From the NCBI GenBank assembly GCA_021790855.1, contig JAJYFP010000003.1:1-16898 (forward strand): DNA of 16,898 nt. The letters run 5' to 3'. Positions 1 to 6,901 of this stretch are shown in pieces. This stretch comes from Actinomycetes bacterium (GTDB taxonomy: Bacteria; Actinomycetota; Acidimicrobiia; Acidimicrobiales; Acidimicrobiaceae). A program made the translations under genes and the position numbers. Numbering within the stretch: position 1 is the stretch's first letter; each line of letters starts with the position of its first letter. The notes below the pieces were generated by a model. The model was not told the origin of the DNA, did not search any database, and saw nothing but the letters and a program-made list of their open reading frames with translations.

Positions 1-1
1 A

Positions 2-400
2 TTGGGAAGTACTGCGGATCGGATGGGCCATAGGAGAGTTTTGCTTGCTAACTATGCATTGGGTGCAGTTTCTCTCGTGACCTTCGTGTTGCTCGGACGT
101 TCGTTGTTGACTCTTGCCGTTAGCGGACTGTTAGTAGGCATCTTCACGTACTCCGAACTGTCTCTGCGCCAGACACTCTTTTCTGATTTGCTCTCAGATC
201 CCAACGCTAGAGCTGGCTTCGGGATATTTTTCACTGTGTCTCAGTCCATAGGCAGTATCTGGATCGCGATCTTGGGAATTGCTGTAACTGAGGTAGGTTT
301 TGTGTCGGCGTTTTTGCTGATGGCGTCTACGTTCGTTGTGGCTGGGCTTGTGGTAGCGGTTGGAACTAAGTCGAATCTAGGTGGATGTGCTTTAGAATAA
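2..400 (+). CDS. MFS transporter, C-terminal fragment (gene runs off the left edge)
   Basis: This is the 3' end of a major facilitator superfamily gene; the true start lies outside the window. The first visible residues, GSTADRMGHRR, match the MFS loop motif (G-x-x-x-D-R-x-G-R/H-R) that links two transmembrane helices. Here it is probably the second copy, at the start of the last third of the protein. Four hydrophobic segments follow, near residues 15-32, 36-50, 73-95 and 98-120, ending in a short polar tail. A sugar or metabolite symporter of the inner membrane is likely, but the substrate cannot be inferred from this fragment. It points the same way as hypF but is separated from it by about 200 bases, so it is probably not part of the hydrogenase locus. 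Confidence 0.8.
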   Translation: MGSTADRMGHRRVLLANYALGAVSLVTFVLLGRSLLTLAVSGLLVGIFTYSELSLRQTLFSDLLSDPNARAGFGIFFTVSQSIGSIWIAILGIAVTEVGFVSAFLLMASTFVVAGLVVAVGTKSNLGGCALE

Positions 401-604
401 GCGAATCTCGTACCTGGTTAGAAGTACCTATGAGCTAGCTTGTGCCCACAGGTCCGTCAAAGTGTGCTAAAATCTGCTAGCTTGTTTTTGTCTTTCCTCA
501 CGTGTTGAGGTGGATTAACCGTACCTGCCTCATGGAGAACACCCTGGCACGCCTCTTTGGTTCAATGATATATGAAAAGCTGTGCCATAGAAGGGAGTAT
601 CAAA
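401..604 (+). promoter_or_regulatory. Intergenic region upstream of hypF with possible extended -10 promoter
   Basis: This non-coding stretch separates the MFS gene from hypF. An extended -10-like element, TGCTAAAAT, lies at 465-473 without a convincing -35 hexamer. The 10-mer GCTAGCTTGT occurs twice (434-443 and 476-485), 42 bp apart, so the copies flank the putative -10. A small hairpin, CCTCA-cgtgt-TGAGG, lies at 496-510 but no T-run follows it, so a terminator call is weak. No RNA gene was recognised. Confidence 0.35.
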
Positions 605-2878
605 GTGGCAATTCTCCTCAGAGTAACAGGAGTGGTTCAGGGAGTGGGATTCCGCCCATTTGTTTTTAGAAGAGCTCAGTCCTTAGGTTTGAGAGGATGG
701 ATCAGAAACGATGGTTCCGGAGTGGAGATCTTCTTAGATGGCGCGGTTGAATCTGAGTCGCTACAACTAGCACTGTTGTCGAATCCGCCTCCAAATGCCA
801 GAATCGACAAAGTAGCAGTGAAACAAGTGTTAGACGAGGATTTGGCGGGATTTTCCATTATCGATTCGGCTCAGGCGGGAGTTAAAAGAGCGGAGATTCC
901 AGTGGACCTAAAGCTATGTGACTCCTGCCTCTTGGAGTTGTTCGATAGTGGTGATAGAAGATATCTATACCCTTACATCAACTGTACTGACTGTGGACCG
1001 CGATTTTCGGTGGTTGAGAGACTTCCCTATGATAGGGCAAATACGACAATGCAAGGTTGGCCCTTGTGTGAATACTGTGCCAAAGAGTATAAAGACGTTT
1101 CAAACAGGCGCTTTCATGCTGAACCAATAGCTTGTCCTAGCTGTGGTCCGGCGTATGTCTTTTATGAACGTGAAACTCAAGGATACAAAGAGGTAGCCAG
1201 CGGCTTAGACGCCATAAAGCTGGCTGCGCAGAGTCTGCAAAATGGACTGATTCTATCTATGAAGGGCATCGGCGGATATCTGTTGGCTGTTGATGCACTC
1301 AACTCAACCGTGGTCGAGACACTGAGAGAGAGGAAGTTCCGCAAAGAAAAGCCGTTTGCTTTAATGGCTAAAGATCTCGAAACCCTTGAAGAGTTTGCTC
1401 ACGTCAAAGAGTCCGAGAAGAACTTACTGCAGTCACAGGCGTCTCCTATCGTCTTGTTGAAGGCTAAATGCAGCCCCACATACGTTGCCCCAGGGGATTG
1501 GAGATTGGGAGTGATGTTGCCGTATGCACCGATACATCACCTGCTATTTCACTTTGGGGCACCGAACTTGCTGGTGATGACAAGCGGCAATAGGTCTTCT
1601 GAGCCAATGGTATATAGAGACGGGGATGTCTTTGAAACCTTTATTGATATTGCAGATGCAGTGTTATTAGGTGAACGCCCAATAGCTCGACGTCTGGACG
1701 ACTCTGTTGTTGCTATCGACACGCGGGAACGAACTGTGTTTTTCCGGAGGTCTCGTGGATTTGCTCCATCTACGGTCGCCCAGCTACCGGTGATAGATGT
1801 GCCTGTACTTGGTTGCGGTGCTGATCTAAAGTCAACAGTTGGAATTTTGGTGGAAGGAAGTCTGCACGTTACAGGATATCTGGGAGATCTCTCTTACTTT
1901 TCGGTACAAAAGGATCATAGGCGCAGCGTTGCTGATTTAATTGAGCTGTTTGAACTCGATGCAACCTCGTTGATTGTAGCAACAGATCTGCATCCTGACT
2001 ATCGTTCTCATCATCTTGCCATAGAGTACGTAAACAGCTACCGTGCAAGGTGTTTAATCGAGGTTCAACACCACAGGGCACACATAGCTTCGGTCGTCGC
2101 AGAGCATGGCCTTTGGGATCGCTCTATCTTAGGCGTGGCTCTTGATGGCACTGGCTTTGGAGATGATGGTGCCATATGGGGCGGTGAGTTTTTCTGTGGA
2201 GATTTGGAAAATGGTCTAGTTCGTGTTGGCCATCTTGAGTACTCCGTTCTTATAGGCGGTGATGCTGCGGCAAGATCTCCCTTGCAATGTCTCTCGGGAT
2301 ACATAAGTGAAGGGGCTTGGAGACACTTTGTTTCAACCTTCGAGTTATCCAAGGTAGCAAAGATGGTCGAGCTTGCTAAGTTAAGTCCTTCTTTCCCAAC
2401 CTCTTCCACTGGGCGTCTTTTTGATGCGGTGGCGGCTATCTGTGGATACTTTCAGGCAACTACTTATGAAGGTCAGGCTGCTATTTGGTTGGAAAATCTG
2501 GCTGTGTCGGCTTTGGAGAAGGGACGTGTACCACAAAGAGTCCAGCTGTTGAGGTATGAACACGGAGAGATAAAGTATAGGGAATATCTGGATGATCTGT
2601 GTTTTCGCTCGTTAGACTCTTTCGAACCTGATCAGCTAGCCTTGGACTTTCATCTTTCTTTGGCATGTGCTCTGGTAGATGCGATAGGGGAACTGACGAT
2701 CACTTACAAGCCCCAAGTTCTCTGTTTCTCGGGAGGGGTATTTCAAAACCTGCTGCTACGACACCTGATTGAAGAGCGACTTCCTTATGAGCCCTATTAC
2801 AACACTCGCCTCAGCTGTAACGATGAAAATATTGCCGCAGGACAAGTTATGGTGGCTGTGTCGAAGTATAGATCTTAA
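605..2878 (+). CDS. hypF: HypF, carbamoyl phosphate-dependent hydrogenase maturation protein
   Basis: HypF takes carbamoyl phosphate, forms carbamoyl-adenylate and moves the carbamoyl group to the C-terminal Cys of HypE; this is the source of the CN ligands on the NiFe-site iron. The full family architecture is present: an N-terminal acylphosphatase domain with RVTGVVQGVGFRPF; two C4 zinc fingers with CxxC pairs near residues 105/108, 127/130, 155/158 and 177/180; a YrdC/Sua5-like domain (about 200-375); and a Kae1-like carbamoyltransferase domain with HHRAH near 489-493, then LDGTGFGDDG and SGGVFQN. The length of 757 residues is typical. GTG at 605 was chosen because AAGGGAG sits 7 nt upstream and translation then begins just before the acylphosphatase motif; an upstream in-frame ATG at 572 lacks an RBS. 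hypF is transcribed away from the main operon and converges on hypC with a 15-bp gap. Confidence 0.96.
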   Translation: MAILLRVTGVVQGVGFRPFVFRRAQSLGLRGWIRNDGSGVEIFLDGAVESESLQLALLSNPPPNARIDKVAVKQVLDEDLAGFSIIDSAQAGVKRAEIPVDLKLCDSCLLELFDSGDRRYLYPYINCTDCGPRFSVVERLPYDRANTTMQGWPLCEYCAKEYKDVSNRRFHAEPIACPSCGPAYVFYERETQGYKEVASGLDAIKLAAQSLQNGLILSMKGIGGYLLAVDALNSTVVETLRERKFRKEKPFALMAKDLETLEEFAHVKESEKNLLQSQASPIVLLKAKCSPTYVAPGDWRLGVMLPYAPIHHLLFHFGAPNLLVMTSGNRSSEPMVYRDGDVFETFIDIADAVLLGERPIARRLDDSVVAIDTRERTVFFRRSRGFAPSTVAQLPVIDVPVLGCGADLKSTVGILVEGSLHVTGYLGDLSYFSVQKDHRRSVADLIELFELDATSLIVATDLHPDYRSHHLAIEYVNSYRARCLIEVQHHRAHIASVVAEHGLWDRSILGVALDGTGFGDDGAIWGGEFFCGDLENGLVRVGHLEYSVLIGGDAAARSPLQCLSGYISEGAWRHFVSTFELSKVAKMVELAKLSPSFPTSSTGRLFDAVAAICGYFQATTYEGQAAIWLENLAVSALEKGRVPQRVQLLRYEHGEIKYREYLDDLCFRSLDSFEPDQLALDFHLSLACALVDAIGELTITYKPQVLCFSGGVFQNLLLRHLIEERLPYEPYYNTRLSCNDENIAAGQVMVAVSKYRS

Positions 2879-2893
2879 CTCTTGAGGTACTCG

Positions 2894-3163
2894 TTATGAG
2901 TCAGATGTTTTTGGGTCGGGGACGCCGAGTTCGTCTCGAAGTACGCCCATCTCCTTGAAGAGATCCAAAGTCTCCATGGCTGTTTGTTCTTCGAGTTTTG
3001 TAAGGGCAAAGCCTACATGAACCAAGACATACTCTCCCACCTTGACATCTGGTAGAGACGCGAAACAAACCTCTCTAGTGATTCCCGCGAAGTCTACCAT
3101 TCCCGTAAGGACAGCACCAGAAGGATCCAATTCCTTGATTAAACCAGGTACTCCAAGACACAT
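2894..3163 (-). CDS. hypC: HypC, hydrogenase maturation chaperone
   Basis: HypC is a small chaperone that works with HypD as the scaffold on which Fe(CN)2CO is assembled, then escorts this unit to the large subunit apoprotein. The protein is 89 residues and begins MCLGVPG, the family signature in which Cys2 is essential for binding HypD and the iron. The rest forms the usual small beta-barrel, with the conserved VGEYVLVHVGFAL segment and a helical tail. The ATG lies 7 nt after the NHL-protein stop codon, and a GGAGGAG Shine-Dalgarno sits inside the end of that gene. It is the last gene of the leftward operon, physically separated from hypDE, which it must work with. Its stop codon is 15 bp from that of the convergent hypF. 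Confidence 0.95.
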   Translation of the reverse strand: MCLGVPGLIKELDPSGAVLTGMVDFAGITREVCFASLPDVKVGEYVLVHVGFALTKLEEQTAMETLDLFKEMGVLRDELGVPDPKTSDS

Positions 3164-3170
3164 CTCTAAC

Positions 3171-4265
3171 TCACTCCTCCAACTTCCAAATCGCTACTCT
3201 GTTGTTTCCACTATCTGCAACGGCAAGCAGGTTTCCAACCATATCCACTCCATAGGGCCAGCAGAAGGTGTCGGAAGCTACAGTCTGCCATCGGTTCTCT
3301 CCATTTTGTTCGAAGTTGACTTGGCCTAAGACATGGTCGGCACCTTCTCCATACCCCCTTGGCAACTTACGATATATGAGTACCCTGTTGTTTGCTGTGT
3401 CAGCTACAGCGAGCCTCCCTTTGTCAACGCTGAGACCGTAGGGAAATCGGAGTTTGGTTGCACTTTGAGGACCGTAGGGCCACTCCGAGTTTTCAAAAGG
3501 GCCAGTTTGTCCGATGATTACCTGGGCGGGTTCCTTTAGCTTTGTTTGGTTGAACCCAAGAACTCTGTGGTTACCGGCGTCAGCTACAAATAGCATCTCT
3601 TCAGTTCCGTCTAAAGCGTGTGGCCATCTAAAGGTGTCACCAGCCAATTCACCTCTGTTTTCTTCTCGCTCGAACATACTGTTTTGTCCCAGTACTAGGC
3701 GTGCTGATTCAAGGTCTGGGAACCTTGACATTGACCACGCGAGAACTCTTCGATTACCGGTGTCGGCAACGAAAAGCGAGTCGTTCAAGACAACAAACCC
3801 GAAGGGCCAATAAAGCGAGTTCGCGGAGGGATCGTTTGATCCTTGGTTAGCGTCAATGCTGTTGAGATCATTTTGACCTATAACGCATACGGCATGTTGC
3901 GAGGGCTCTCCATTGGAATCGTAGTCAAACACAACCAGGCGGTGGTGCCATGAGTCGGCGACTACTAAGTAGTCATCTATGACCTCAGCTTGGGTAGGCA
4001 TGTACAGCCCCGACTTTGCTTCGCTGGAACAATGACGCTCTGAATCGAAGTCATCTTGACCGATTACGATGTCTGCCTCATAGCGACCGGACTCGACAAA
4101 GTCCTTGTATATCAGTACTCTATGGTTTCCGGTGTCACAAACTATGAGATCGTTACCGTGAATGGTGACGCCTCTTGGGCCGTAAAGGTTCCTTCTTGAA
4201 GCCTTTGCGGGTGGCAAGCGCAGTCCTCCGGGCGAGTCTCCTCCAAAGAGTTTGATGGGCCTCAC
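3171..4265 (-). CDS. NHL-repeat six-bladed beta-propeller protein of the hydrogenase operon
   Basis: This 364-residue protein is built almost entirely of NHL repeats. Six copies of a V-x-D-[ST]-x-N-x-R-V type core are visible (CDTGNHRVLIY, ADSWHHRLVVF, ADTGNRRVLAW, ADAGNHRVLGF, ADTANNRVLIY, ADSGNNRVAIW). Most are preceded by a W/F-P-[YFH]-G/A turn and separated by a V-[IL]-G-Q linker. Six repeats predict a closed six-bladed propeller, a protein- or ligand-binding platform. There is no signal peptide or membrane segment, so it should be cytoplasmic. GTG at 4265 was chosen: GGGAG lies 5 nt upstream, and the codon overlaps the TGA of the preceding gene (GTGA). A longer reading frame upstream lies inside the NifU-Rieske gene and is probably not used. 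NHL proteins accompany group 1h hydrogenase genes in other bacteria as far as I recall, but their role is not established. Confidence 0.9.
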   Translation of the reverse strand: MRPIKLFGGDSPGGLRLPPAKASRRNLYGPRGVTIHGNDLIVCDTGNHRVLIYKDFVESGRYEADIVIGQDDFDSERHCSSEAKSGLYMPTQAEVIDDYLVVADSWHHRLVVFDYDSNGEPSQHAVCVIGQNDLNSIDANQGSNDPSANSLYWPFGFVVLNDSLFVADTGNRRVLAWSMSRFPDLESARLVLGQNSMFEREENRGELAGDTFRWPHALDGTEEMLFVADAGNHRVLGFNQTKLKEPAQVIIGQTGPFENSEWPYGPQSATKLRFPYGLSVDKGRLAVADTANNRVLIYRKLPRGYGEGADHVLGQVNFEQNGENRWQTVASDTFCWPYGVDMVGNLLAVADSGNNRVAIWKLEE

Positions 4266-5101
4266 ATGCTCTCCCGTATCGAAACGACACCTGACTTTAC
4301 CCTTACCGGTACTCTTTCCAAATCCACGCCTGGAATACTGAGGCCCTCGCCAGTCAATGCATCGAAACGGAACCCGTGCCAACGACAGGTGAGGACTTGG
4401 TCACATACTTCGGCGTTGTCAAGTGGGAGGCCGAGGTGTCCACAGCTGTCTTTGAAGCAAGAAACCTGTGTACCTATCTTGATGAATACTACCCGTTGCG
4501 AGCCTAGATCAATGGGAATAGGCTTTGACTCTTCAAGGTCGTCAAGACGAGCCACCTCCCGGAAGCGACTTAATTTGATAGCGTTAGTGTCTTGTGCGTC
4601 GTCGGTTGGTTGATCTTCAAAGACTACGTTCAGTTGAGGACCCACTTGGCTCTGAAGAAATGCGGCTAACTCTTTTTGAACTTCAGTGCCACCACAGCCT
4701 GACAAGGAACCTGTAGTTCGAAGGAACAACGAGTGCTCCTCAAACGCGATAATCTCGACATCACCACCTTGAGCTCTAAGTTGAGGACGAATGTTCTCCA
4801 CAAGCATCACTATCTCCTGCGACAAGGTTGGTTCAACAAGTCCGCACACGGAGAGTCCTGTAACGACAAAGGGATCTTGCATGAGTCTCTTTCTTAGAGT
4901 GTCTCCTTGAGGAGTTTCTCTAAGACAAACTATAACTTGGTGAAGAACTTTAGTGAAGAACTCCTCCAGAGACGACTTCATCTCCAGCGCCTTTTTCTTT
5001 GAGATCTCATCCAACGAATGAATCTCCTGCACCGCTGTATCTAGACGTTCTAACTCTTTCTCAAGTATCTCCCAGGTACTTTCAATTTTCAGCTCTTCCA
5101 T
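4262..5101 (-). CDS. NifU-like/Rieske hybrid iron-sulfur protein, probable electron carrier for the hydrogenase
   Basis: This 279-residue protein has three parts. Residues 1-95 are helical and unassigned. Residues about 98-150 match the NifU C-terminal fold (IRPQLRAQGGDVE), but only the second Cys of its CxxC remains: Leu133 and Cys136 sit where two Cys are expected. Residues about 190-275 are a Rieske domain with the complete [2Fe-2S] ligand set CxH-x16-CxxH (Cys220, His222, Cys239, His242). The Rieske cluster should carry electrons; by position in the operon the natural donor is the hydrogenase small subunit and the acceptor the respiratory chain, which is inference. It resembles the iron-sulfur partner proteins encoded with mycobacterial uptake hydrogenases. 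The ATG overlaps the TAA of the preceding gene (TAATG), and the stop overlaps the NHL-protein start, so translation is probably coupled throughout. Confidence 0.9.
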   Translation of the reverse strand: MEELKIESTWEILEKELERLDTAVQEIHSLDEISKKKALEMKSSLEEFFTKVLHQVIVCLRETPQGDTLRKRLMQDPFVVTGLSVCGLVEPTLSQEIVMLVENIRPQLRAQGGDVEIIAFEEHSLFLRTTGSLSGCGGTEVQKELAAFLQSQVGPQLNVVFEDQPTDDAQDTNAIKLSRFREVARLDDLEESKPIPIDLGSQRVVFIKIGTQVSCFKDSCGHLGLPLDNAEVCDQVLTCRWHGFRFDALTGEGLSIPGVDLERVPVRVKSGVVSIRESM

Positions 5102-5466
5102 TAGAGCCTCCCTGCGATCTCGTACCTTTGCACTATGTTTTGAAGCTGAGTGCTAAAGGACTTGAAAAGTGCATTCCAGGCGAGTTCCTTGACATGGTCG
5201 TCAATGCTCTTAGTGCCATCTTCTACAGGGACTATGACGGACTTGAGGTAGCCGCAGATCGCCAGGGCACCGGAGGTTCCCGTAAGATCAAGTTCTTCCA
5301 TCAAAATTTTTAGATACTGCTCCCGAAATGCCAACTCTTTCGGATCCGGCCTCGTTGAAAGAGCCCGAAGGATCTCGCTCCCTAGTCGTTCTTCGACCGT
5401 TTCGAGGTATCTAATGGCCGCTGTTCTAAAGGCCTCATCCATCAATATCTGCTCGTATAGCTCCAT
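5101..5466 (-). CDS. Unknown 121-residue protein of the hydrogenase operon
   Basis: I do not recognise this protein. It is 121 residues, probably mostly helical, with charged N- and C-terminal parts around a more apolar centre (GTSGALAICGYLKSVIVPV, about residues 63-81). It has no signal peptide, no clear membrane helix and a single Cys. It is very likely a real gene: its ATG lies 32 bp inside the end of the TPR gene with AGAGG 6 nt upstream, and its stop codon shares one base with the ATG of the NifU-Rieske gene. Such tight packing suggests a stoichiometric partner of one of these neighbours. A structural adaptor between the TPR and iron-sulfur proteins is possible but speculative. Confidence 0.8.
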   Translation of the reverse strand: MELYEQILMDEAFRTAAIRYLETVEERLGSEILRALSTRPDPKELAFREQYLKILMEELDLTGTSGALAICGYLKSVIVPVEDGTKSIDDHVKELAWNALFKSFSTQLQNIVQRYEIAGRL

Positions 5467-6721
5467 CGGTTGCCTCTTTCATATGGTGTCTTTCGATCTC
5501 ATCCAAAAGGTCTCTCACAGCCTTGACATCTTGGTAGCTCTGGAACTCCTCAAAAATTCGGCGAGCTTCATGTAGCCGCGATCGAGCTTGGGTGAAGTCA
5601 CCAAGATGCGCCATCGCGTTTCCCCAGTTGAACATGAGATGCGCATAGGTGTTGGGATCTTCTTTCATCTGGGGGCACGCAGCTAGTTCTGAGTAGATCG
5701 ATACCGCTTCAACGAGGTTGTCAGTTGTATGCGAAGAGGGAGCATAGATGAGGGCGTTAGCCAGGTTAAGTTGAGTTGCCAGCCATTGCCGGGGATGGCT
5801 TTCTTTTCGAAATATCCGTGAAGCTTCTCGTAAAGCTGAAATGGCGACGGCGTATCGCAGAGACTCCTTGACCTCGGACATTGGCATAGCAAGATAACAG
5901 ACGGCTAAGTCTATCTGTATGGAACCGAATGTCTCAGGGTTGTTCTTTCTCGAGAAGTACTTTGTCGCAGACTGGTAACATTTCACGGCCTCTTGTAGAT
6001 AACCTGGATTGGAGCTTCCCAGTTCATGAAAGATGGTGGCCAGTTCTAGATGGAGAGAACCTATATCTTGTGATAGATCTGTCTTTTCTAGCACTTTAAG
6101 TGAGTGCCGGTAGCCTGATATAGCTTCTGCGTCGCTTAGACCCAGTTCTTTATAGTAGCCAAGTACGGTTCTTTGGATCAGTGCGGTCAAAGGCGTAAGT
6201 GGTCCGACAGTCATCGATGCCAATTGATCGAGAACCTCACGTCTCAAGAACTTGTCATCGGTCTCGCAAGACAACGCCAATAGGGAGAACCCACAAAGTG
6301 CTCTTAGTGCTGTTATAGGGTGTTGATGAAGAGTTTCTCGTATCTGAGGACTTAATGTGTCTGTTTCCCCTAGCGTGAAACGAGCCAGTTCATCTAAGAT
6401 CAAGAGTTCTTTATCGTATAGACGCCTAGCCTGGAGGGAGCTCTTCCCTTTTAGAACACCAAGGTTGTATTGGACCCATGGTTCGGAATCGAAGCTCGCC
6501 AGTTCCTCAATTGCAAGGTCTATTTTACCGTCAGCCACGTATCTCATAAAAAGAGGATGACGAGTGCTTGTCGGTTTGATCCCTTGCTGAAGATCCAAAG
6601 CGAGATCTTCCCATAGTGTCTTTGGAAAGACCATAAGACTCAAAGGAAGTGGTCCTACGCCGAGGTGATCCAACGCCAGGTAGGTGGTTGTGTTGGGATT
6701 CTCATGGAGTTCGTGTGACAT
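5435..6721 (-). CDS. TPR-repeat protein of the hydrogenase operon
   Basis: This 428-residue protein has a C-terminal half of helical hairpins typical of tetratricopeptide repeats. About four units are visible between residues 190 and 410, for example around EAVKCYQSATKYF, AISALREASRIF, EAVSIYSELAA and FTQARSRLHEARRIFEEF. The N-terminal 180 residues are also helical but not clearly TPR. No signal peptide is present. TPR proteins scaffold protein-protein contacts, so a role in assembling or tethering the hydrogenase and its iron-sulfur partner is plausible; nothing in the sequence shows a catalytic site. The ATG has GAGG 4 nt upstream and an in-frame stop lies shortly before it. The gene follows the small ORF at 6735-6887 by 13 nt and overlaps the 121-residue gene by 32 bp. 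Confidence 0.85.
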   Translation of the reverse strand: MSHELHENPNTTTYLALDHLGVGPLPLSLMVFPKTLWEDLALDLQQGIKPTSTRHPLFMRYVADGKIDLAIEELASFDSEPWVQYNLGVLKGKSSLQARRLYDKELLILDELARFTLGETDTLSPQIRETLHQHPITALRALCGFSLLALSCETDDKFLRREVLDQLASMTVGPLTPLTALIQRTVLGYYKELGLSDAEAISGYRHSLKVLEKTDLSQDIGSLHLELATIFHELGSSNPGYLQEAVKCYQSATKYFSRKNNPETFGSIQIDLAVCYLAMPMSEVKESLRYAVAISALREASRIFRKESHPRQWLATQLNLANALIYAPSSHTTDNLVEAVSIYSELAACPQMKEDPNTYAHLMFNWGNAMAHLGDFTQARSRLHEARRIFEEFQSYQDVKAVRDLLDEIERHHMKEATDGAIRADIDG

Positions 6722-6734
6722 AGTACCTCGATCT

Positions 6735-6887
6735 TTATGTTGTCCTTGTTACCGTCACCGTGTCTTGAGACCGGGCACTCATCTCACTTCGATCTCCTTG
6801 CGATGTTAATCGTTTCAGACTGAAGTCGTCTTTGTATACGCCTTGTTCCCATAAGGTCTCTTCATCCAAGCCTACGAGCGTTCTCAT
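6735..6887 (-). CDS. Possible small protein of about 50 residues between protease and TPR genes
   Basis: The 180-bp space between the protease stop and the TPR start contains an open frame that nearly fills it. From ATG at 6887 it encodes 50 residues, beginning MRTLVGLDEETLWEQGVY and ending in a Thr-rich tail (TVTVTRTT), then TAA at 6737-6735. The frame stays open upstream as far as a TTG at 6905 that overlaps the protease stop (TTGA), which would give 56 residues; GAGAG lies about 11 nt before the ATG. The rest of the operon is packed without gaps, which supports a gene here, but I recognise no homologue and a 50-codon open frame can arise by chance. The first half (acidic, with Trp and Tyr) looks more protein-like than the low-complexity tail. 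Confidence 0.5.
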   Translation of the reverse strand: MRTLVGLDEETLWEQGVYKDDFSLKRLTSQGDRSEMSARSQDTVTVTRTT

Positions 6888-6901
6888 GGACAGCACATCT
6901 C

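Noticed and set aside
496..510. CCTCA/TGAGG hairpin as terminator of the MFS gene
   Set aside because: The stem is only 5 bp, it is about 95 bp beyond the stop codon and no T-run follows it.
532..670. Short plus-strand frame from ATG at 532 overlapping the start of hypF
   Set aside because: It runs out of frame through the acylphosphatase coding region, gives a low-complexity Ser/Gly-rich peptide and matches nothing; hypF explains the DNA.
4266..4382. Upstream extension of the NHL protein by 39 residues
   Set aside because: It lies wholly inside the NifU-Rieske coding region, is basic and unlike NHL sequence, and the GTG at 4265 has a good ribosome binding site with the usual stop-start overlap.
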